This document shows positions 60,187 to 64,000 of a stretch of DNA of 64,000 bases, piece by piece. Numbering within the stretch: position 1 is the stretch's first letter; every line of letters begins with the position of its first letter. Below the pieces are notes generated by a model. That model worked only from the letters and a program-made list of their open reading frames with translations. It was not told the DNA's origin and made no database searches. The stretch lies in NCBI RefSeq assembly GCF_019670105.1, contig NZ_AP023032.1:2970972-3034971 (forward strand), written 5' to 3'. The DNA comes from Agarivorans albus. GTDB lineage: Bacteria > Pseudomonadota > Gammaproteobacteria > Enterobacterales > Celerinatantimonadaceae. The translations under genes and the position numbers were made by a program.

Positions 60187-61059
60187 ATGATCATTCGGCG
60201 TCAACCCTTAATAGCAATTAGTAGCAGCTTGTTGCTGCTTACCGCTGTGTTGATTGGCTGGAAGGTATTGAATCCGCCTGCGATTGGTGAAAACGCGATA
60301 TGTCGCGCGGCTATCGCGACTCACTTTATGCAGCGCCAACTAGGACAAATTCAAGCACTACCCGACTACCCGCATCAATATGTCAGTGCCAGCCATTTAG
60401 GAGATGTTCCTAAATCAGTGGGCTGCCAAATTAGCGGCCAACTCATCAGCATTAGCGAGCAACAACATGCGATAGCCAATTTGTACTTTGAGCAAAAACG
60501 TAATCAGATTGCGATTATTGTGCCGCGACCAGCAGCACCTAGCCGAGTTAGGCTATTTACCCGAGAGCAACTCACCTTTCACAAAGTACGGTTAGCTAAG
60601 CACGATTTAGCTACTGGCATTCATGAGATGTATGGTGAAGGTTTTGATACCAACCAAATTATTCAGCAAACTGTGGCGCTGCTTAAAGCCAACCATATCT
60701 GCGGCCAACTAGAACGCCAACAAAACTTAAGGTTATCACCGGTACCGGTAAACGATAGCTACATGAAACAAGCAAGTATACTTACGCCTTATCTCATAAA
60801 TATGGTGCAACGCTCGCCGCTTAATGTTGAAGAAATGCTTAAAACCAAACAACAAATTGCTGGCTTAGAACAGGGCTTCCAACAAAATACTCAAAGCTTG
60901 GTACAGTGGTTACAACAAACCGAAAGCAATACACCAATAGATAAACGCCTATTAGATTATCATTTGCGCGACTTACGCCGTGCCAATCCGCGCTTATATT
61001 TGCCAAGTAACTGCTTGCAGGCTTACATTCACTCAGCGGAGCTAACCCAAACCCTATAA
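60187..61059 (+). CDS. Unknown membrane-anchored or exported protein
   Basis: A 290-residue protein that I do not recognise. It begins MIIRRQPL followed by a single hydrophobic segment (IAISSSLLLLTAVLIGWKVL, about residues 9-28), so it is anchored in the membrane or exported. The rest is hydrophilic and contains at least four well-spaced cysteines (ENAICR, VGCQIS, HICGQL, SNCLQA), which could form disulfides in the periplasm. A frame starts at a TTG at 60169, but the ATG at 60187 has GAGG 5 nt upstream. It follows a terminator and stands as its own unit. Confidence 0.7.
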   Translation: MIIRRQPLIAISSSLLLLTAVLIGWKVLNPPAIGENAICRAAIATHFMQRQLGQIQALPDYPHQYVSASHLGDVPKSVGCQISGQLISISEQQHAIANLYFEQKRNQIAIIVPRPAAPSRVRLFTREQLTFHKVRLAKHDLATGIHEMYGEGFDTNQIIQQTVALLKANHICGQLERQQNLRLSPVPVNDSYMKQASILTPYLINMVQRSPLNVEEMLKTKQQIAGLEQGFQQNTQSLVQWLQQTESNTPIDKRLLDYHLRDLRRANPRLYLPSNCLQAYIHSAELTQTL

Positions 61060-61086
61060 GTGTTAACAAATGTGTCTTAGCGCATG

Positions 61087-61114
61087 TTGTATTCGAGCAT
61101 ATTCGTTATACACT
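61087..61114 (+). promoter_or_regulatory. Possible sigma-70 promoter of the DUF3802 gene
   Basis: TTGTAT and TACACT are 16 bp apart, about 35 bp before the likely ATG at 61149. This is a fair but not strong match. Confidence 0.3.
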
Positions 61115-61148
61115 AGGGCTAATACTTTTGAGAGAGGATACATGCACG

Positions 61149-61499
61149 ATGGTAACTGATAGTGAAGGTTACATTCAGTTAATTGGATTTTTAACAGATA
61201 ACTTAGCGCTGTTTGAGCATACTCAAGCTCAGCAAAATCCCTTAACTATTTGCGACTATGTCTCTGAGCAACTATCAGAAAGCGTGATGTTGGTTTGTCG
61301 TCAACATGAGCATTTAGACAGTGAACACCGCTTTACCGTGATTCGCGAGATAGACGCAATCGTTAACGACTTAGAACAAGTTCTCTCTGGAGTGTGGATG
61401 TCTAGTCCTACCCAACAGCAACAGCAATTCATTGATGAGTTTGTTGGCTTAATCAAAAACATGTTTGATAACCAACTAATCGCTGTAGACCCTATTTAG
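61149..61499 (+). CDS. DUF3802 family protein
   Basis: A 116-residue acidic, helical, cytoplasmic-looking protein beginning MVTDSEGYIQLIGFLTDNLALFEH. It resembles the short DUF3802 proteins of Vibrio and Shewanella relatives; this match is from memory. A TTG at 61128 is an alternative start; the ATG at 61149 has AGAGG 11 nt upstream. It converges with metR, with only 7 bp between stops and no terminator between. Function is unknown. Confidence 0.65.
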   Translation: MVTDSEGYIQLIGFLTDNLALFEHTQAQQNPLTICDYVSEQLSESVMLVCRQHEHLDSEHRFTVIREIDAIVNDLEQVLSGVWMSSPTQQQQQFIDEFVGLIKNMFDNQLIAVDPI

Positions 61500-61506
61500 T
61501 CGTCGG

Positions 61507-62430
61507 TTATTTATCACCGATAGCTTTAATACCATCGAGATGACTAAAGCAATGCTCGCGGGCAATATCTAAAAACGCTTCGATATAGGCGCTGTCCTGA
61601 TGGCTTTCATGGCGCGCCGCATACAGGTTTTGCCACAGTTTCCCATCCCCTAGCTCACGCGTCACAATGTAGCCTTTGTTTACATATTCAGTTAATGCCC
61701 AATTTGGCAATACAGCTACCCCGCGGCCACTGGCTACCAACTGCATCATCATAATCGTCATATCCACTTTACGTACCGCTAAGGGTTCAACGCCGGCTGG
61801 GTCTAAAAACAGATTAAACAGATCTAAACGATGAGTATCTACTGGGTAAGAAATGAGCACTTGATTGGCAAAATCTTCTGCCTCTATTACCGGCTTGTCT
61901 ACCAAAGGATGATTAGGGCTTAAAGCAAGGGTCGGCTGATAAGAGAACAGTGGCGAAAATACAATGCCTTCACTAGGTTGAGGGTCTGAAGTAATAACTA
62001 AATCTAACTGACCTTGGGCAAGTTCTGGTAAAGGTTCAAAACTAAATCCGCTGCTAAAATCTAACTCAACATCTGGCCATAAGCCTCGGTAATTATCGAT
62101 AGCAGGCATCAACCAGTTAAAGCAACTATGACACTCAATGGCTAGGTGCAAACGCCCCGCTTGACCACCAACTAAACGGGCCAGTTCGCGCTCGGTATGT
62201 TGAACTTGCTCTAGCACACTATCTGCTAACTCTAACACCCGTAAGCCTGCCATAGTAAAACGCAAAGGCTTGGTTTTACGCACAAACAGCTTCGCCCCAA
62301 TACGCGATTCTAACTCTTTGAGCTGATGCGAAAGAGCCGATTGGGTTAAGCATAAACGCTGCGCAGCTACCACCAAAGAGCCGGTTTCTCTTAAGGCTTG
62401 TAAGGTTTTTAAGTGTTTGAGTTCTAACAT
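61507..62430 (-). CDS. metR: LysR-type regulator MetR
   Basis: A 307-residue LysR protein. The N-terminal HTH (LKTLQALRETGSLVVAAQRLCLTQSALSHQLKELE) and the effector domain with HLAIECHSCFNWLMPAIDNYRGLWPDVELDF are both close to E. coli MetR. MetR uses homocysteine to control methionine-synthesis genes such as metE. It is divergent from alaA across about 169 bp rather than from metE, so its local target may differ. Confidence 0.93.
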   Translation of the reverse strand: MLELKHLKTLQALRETGSLVVAAQRLCLTQSALSHQLKELESRIGAKLFVRKTKPLRFTMAGLRVLELADSVLEQVQHTERELARLVGGQAGRLHLAIECHSCFNWLMPAIDNYRGLWPDVELDFSSGFSFEPLPELAQGQLDLVITSDPQPSEGIVFSPLFSYQPTLALSPNHPLVDKPVIEAEDFANQVLISYPVDTHRLDLFNLFLDPAGVEPLAVRKVDMTIMMMQLVASGRGVAVLPNWALTEYVNKGYIVTRELGDGKLWQNLYAARHESHQDSAYIEAFLDIAREHCFSHLDGIKAIGDK

Positions 62431-62599
62431 AGTCTCGCAGTAGTCAATTATGTTGCGCCGTCAGTTTATCACCATCTAACGCGGTTCTGCGCTTTCATAA
62501 TAAAAAATCCTGAAAAAGCGCAATTAGCTTGCCTAAACACTTGCATGCTACCGCAAAAAATAAGTTAATACGTTTATTGTAAAGGGACCCATAATCATC

Positions 62600-63820
62600 A
62601 TGTATCAAATAGAGAAGTCACATAAGCTAGACAACGTATGTTACGACATTCGTGGTCCAGTGCTGAAACAAGCAAAACGCCTCGAAGAAGACGGCCACCG
62701 TGTTATCAAATTAAATATTGGCAATACTGCCGAATTTAATTTTGAAGCCCCTGAAGAAATTCTGGTAGATGTTATTCACAACCTACCTACCGCCCAAGGC
62801 TACTGTGACTCAAAAGGTTTATTCTCTGCCCGCAAAGCGGTGATGCATCATTATCAATTGCAAGGCTTACGCACTACTACCCTAGAAGATATCTATTTAG
62901 GTAACGGTGTGAGTGAGCTAATCGTAATGGCCATGCAAGCGCTGCTTAATAATGGCGATGAAATGTTAGTGCCAGCTCCCGACTACCCATTATGGACAGC
63001 CGCTGTAACACTATCTGGCGGTAACCCAGTACATTACGAATGTGATGAACAAGCAGGCTGGTTCCCAGACATTGAAGATATTCGCAGCAAAATTACTCCT
63101 CGCACCAAAGGCTTAGTGGTAATTAACCCCAACAACCCTACTGGCGCAGTTTATAGTAAAGAGTTGCTTCTAGAGTTAGTGGAATTAGCGCGTCAGCATA
63201 ATCTGATTTTATTTGCCGACGAGATCTATTCAAAAGTCATTTATGATGAAGCCCTGCACGTACCTTTATCTACTTTGTCAGACGACGTATTAACCCTCAC
63301 CTTTAACGGTTTATCTAAGGCTTATCGAGTCTGTGGTTTCCGCTCGGGTTGGATGTTAGTAAGTGGTCCTAAACATCGCGCTAAAGATTACATAGATGGT
63401 TTAGACATGTTGGCCTCGATGCGCTTGTGCGCCAATGTGCCAGTTCAACATGCCATTCAAACCGCCTTAGGTGGTTACCAAAGTATTAATGAGTTAATCG
63501 TACCAGGCGGTCGCTTGTATGAGCAGCGCAACCTAGCCTGGCAATTACTCAATGATATTCCCGGTGTAAGTTGTGTAAAACCGCAGGGAGCAATGTACTT
63601 GTTCCCTAAGCTTGATGTGAAAAAATTCAACATTAAAGACGACCAACAATTCGCCTTAGACTTACTGCAACAAGAGAAAATTTTGGTGGTGCAAGGTACT
63701 GGCTTCAACTGGACCAAACCTGATCACTTCCGCATTGTATTTTTGCCTCGCGAAGAAGAATTACGTGAAGCGATTGGCCGCATCGCCACTTTCTTAGATG
63801 GTTATCGCCAAGCCGACTAA
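62600..63820 (+). CDS. alaA: Alanine-synthesising aminotransferase AlaA
   Basis: A 406-residue class I PLP aminotransferase close to E. coli AlaA (YfbQ). Visible motifs are YDIRGPVLKQAKRLEEDGH, NIGNTAEFNFEAPEEIL, INPNNPTGAVYSKELL, the PLP lysine in FNGLSKAYRVCGFRSGW, and ASMRLCANVPVQHAIQTALGGYQS. It makes alanine from pyruvate and glutamate. AAAGGGA lies 12 nt before the ATG. A strong terminator follows. Confidence 0.96.
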   Translation: MYQIEKSHKLDNVCYDIRGPVLKQAKRLEEDGHRVIKLNIGNTAEFNFEAPEEILVDVIHNLPTAQGYCDSKGLFSARKAVMHHYQLQGLRTTTLEDIYLGNGVSELIVMAMQALLNNGDEMLVPAPDYPLWTAAVTLSGGNPVHYECDEQAGWFPDIEDIRSKITPRTKGLVVINPNNPTGAVYSKELLLELVELARQHNLILFADEIYSKVIYDEALHVPLSTLSDDVLTLTFNGLSKAYRVCGFRSGWMLVSGPKHRAKDYIDGLDMLASMRLCANVPVQHAIQTALGGYQSINELIVPGGRLYEQRNLAWQLLNDIPGVSCVKPQGAMYLFPKLDVKKFNIKDDQQFALDLLQQEKILVVQGTGFNWTKPDHFRIVFLPREEELREAIGRIATFLDGYRQAD

Positions 63821-63846
63821 TCGCAGCTCACTTGCAAAAACTCAAC

Positions 63847-63871
63847 AAGGGTGCGTTAAGCACCCTTTTTT
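63847..63871 (+). terminator. Rho-independent terminator after alaA
   Basis: AAGGGTGC (63847-63854) pairs with GCACCCTT (63860-63867) around a 5-nt loop, followed by a T run. It is 27 bp after the alaA stop. Confidence 0.9.
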
Positions 63872-64000
63872 ATTGTGTTTAATTCAGCCAGATGCATTAG
63901 CTTAAGGTCATGTTATTTTTAGAAAATCTGTTGTAGTGTAGAGCTTGTACCAATCACATTAAGTAAGTGATCAGAAATAACGCAGGAAAATACTCGAGAA

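Overview
This window reads as an ordinary chromosomal segment of a marine, polarly flagellated gammaproteobacterium. It carries a Vibrio/Shewanella/Pseudomonas-style polar flagellar and chemotaxis locus (FlhF, FlhG, ParC, ParP, a second MotA/MotB-type stator pair), System I cytochrome c maturation, class Ia ribonucleotide reductase with YfaE, and MetR/AlaA close to those of enterics. The base composition is moderate. Order Alteromonadales is my best guess, and something near Agarivorans would fit, but the genus is inference. I see no rRNA, tRNA, CRISPR array, insertion sequence or prophage, and no base-composition break that suggests recent transfer.

Layout. (1) 185-700: a small outer-membrane beta-barrel. 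(2) 957-6728, minus strand: a sulfate-activation operon cysD-cysN-SLC13 permease-cysC-DHH phosphoesterase, which could import sulfate, make APS and PAPS, and perhaps remove the by-product pAp. (3) 6945-8940: an RssB-like response regulator and an MlaA homologue that lacks the usual lipid-anchor cysteine. (4) 9102-16186: a full ccmABCDEFGHI operon ending in a clear terminator. (5) 16502-44203, all minus strand: a near-continuous flagellar/chemotaxis block. In transcription order it is fliEFGHIJKLMNOPQR-flhB, then flhA-flhF-flhG-fliA-cheY-cheZ-cheA-cheB-motC-motD-parC-parP-cheW-DUF2802. Good sigma-54 (-24/-12) sites lie just upstream of fliE and flhA. (6) 44276-47939: two c-di-GMP-type proteins, a solute-binding/degenerate-GGDEF/EAL hybrid and an EAL-HDOD protein. 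They sit directly upstream of fliE, where flrABC is found in Vibrio. (7) 48098-54414, minus strand: gyrA, then serC-hisC-aroA. (8) 54620-61499, plus strand: ubiG-mupP-like HAD phosphatase, then nrdA-nrdB-yfaE behind NrdR and DnaA sites, an unknown secreted or anchored protein and a DUF3802 protein. (9) 61507-63820: metR divergent from alaA, with a terminator after alaA.

How it works together. The flagellar block encodes the MS ring and switch (FliF, G, M, N), the export apparatus (FliH, I, J, O, P, Q, R, FlhA, FlhB), hook-length control (FliK), placement and number control (FlhF, FlhG), sigma-28 (FliA), the chemotaxis phosphorelay (CheA, W, Y, Z, B) and the ParC/ParP system that holds chemoreceptor arrays at the pole. 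No rod/hook (flg) genes, flagellin genes, flrABC, cheR or chemoreceptors are present, so these must lie elsewhere. Nothing here is a clearly undescribed system. The leads I rate highest are a short acidic-amphipathic motif shared by FliM, CheZ, FliH and (three times) the CheA linker, which lacks a P2 domain; the DHH phosphoesterase as a possible pAp phosphatase; overlapping NrdR/DnaA sites before nrdA; and an orphan minus-strand terminator in the same intergenic region.
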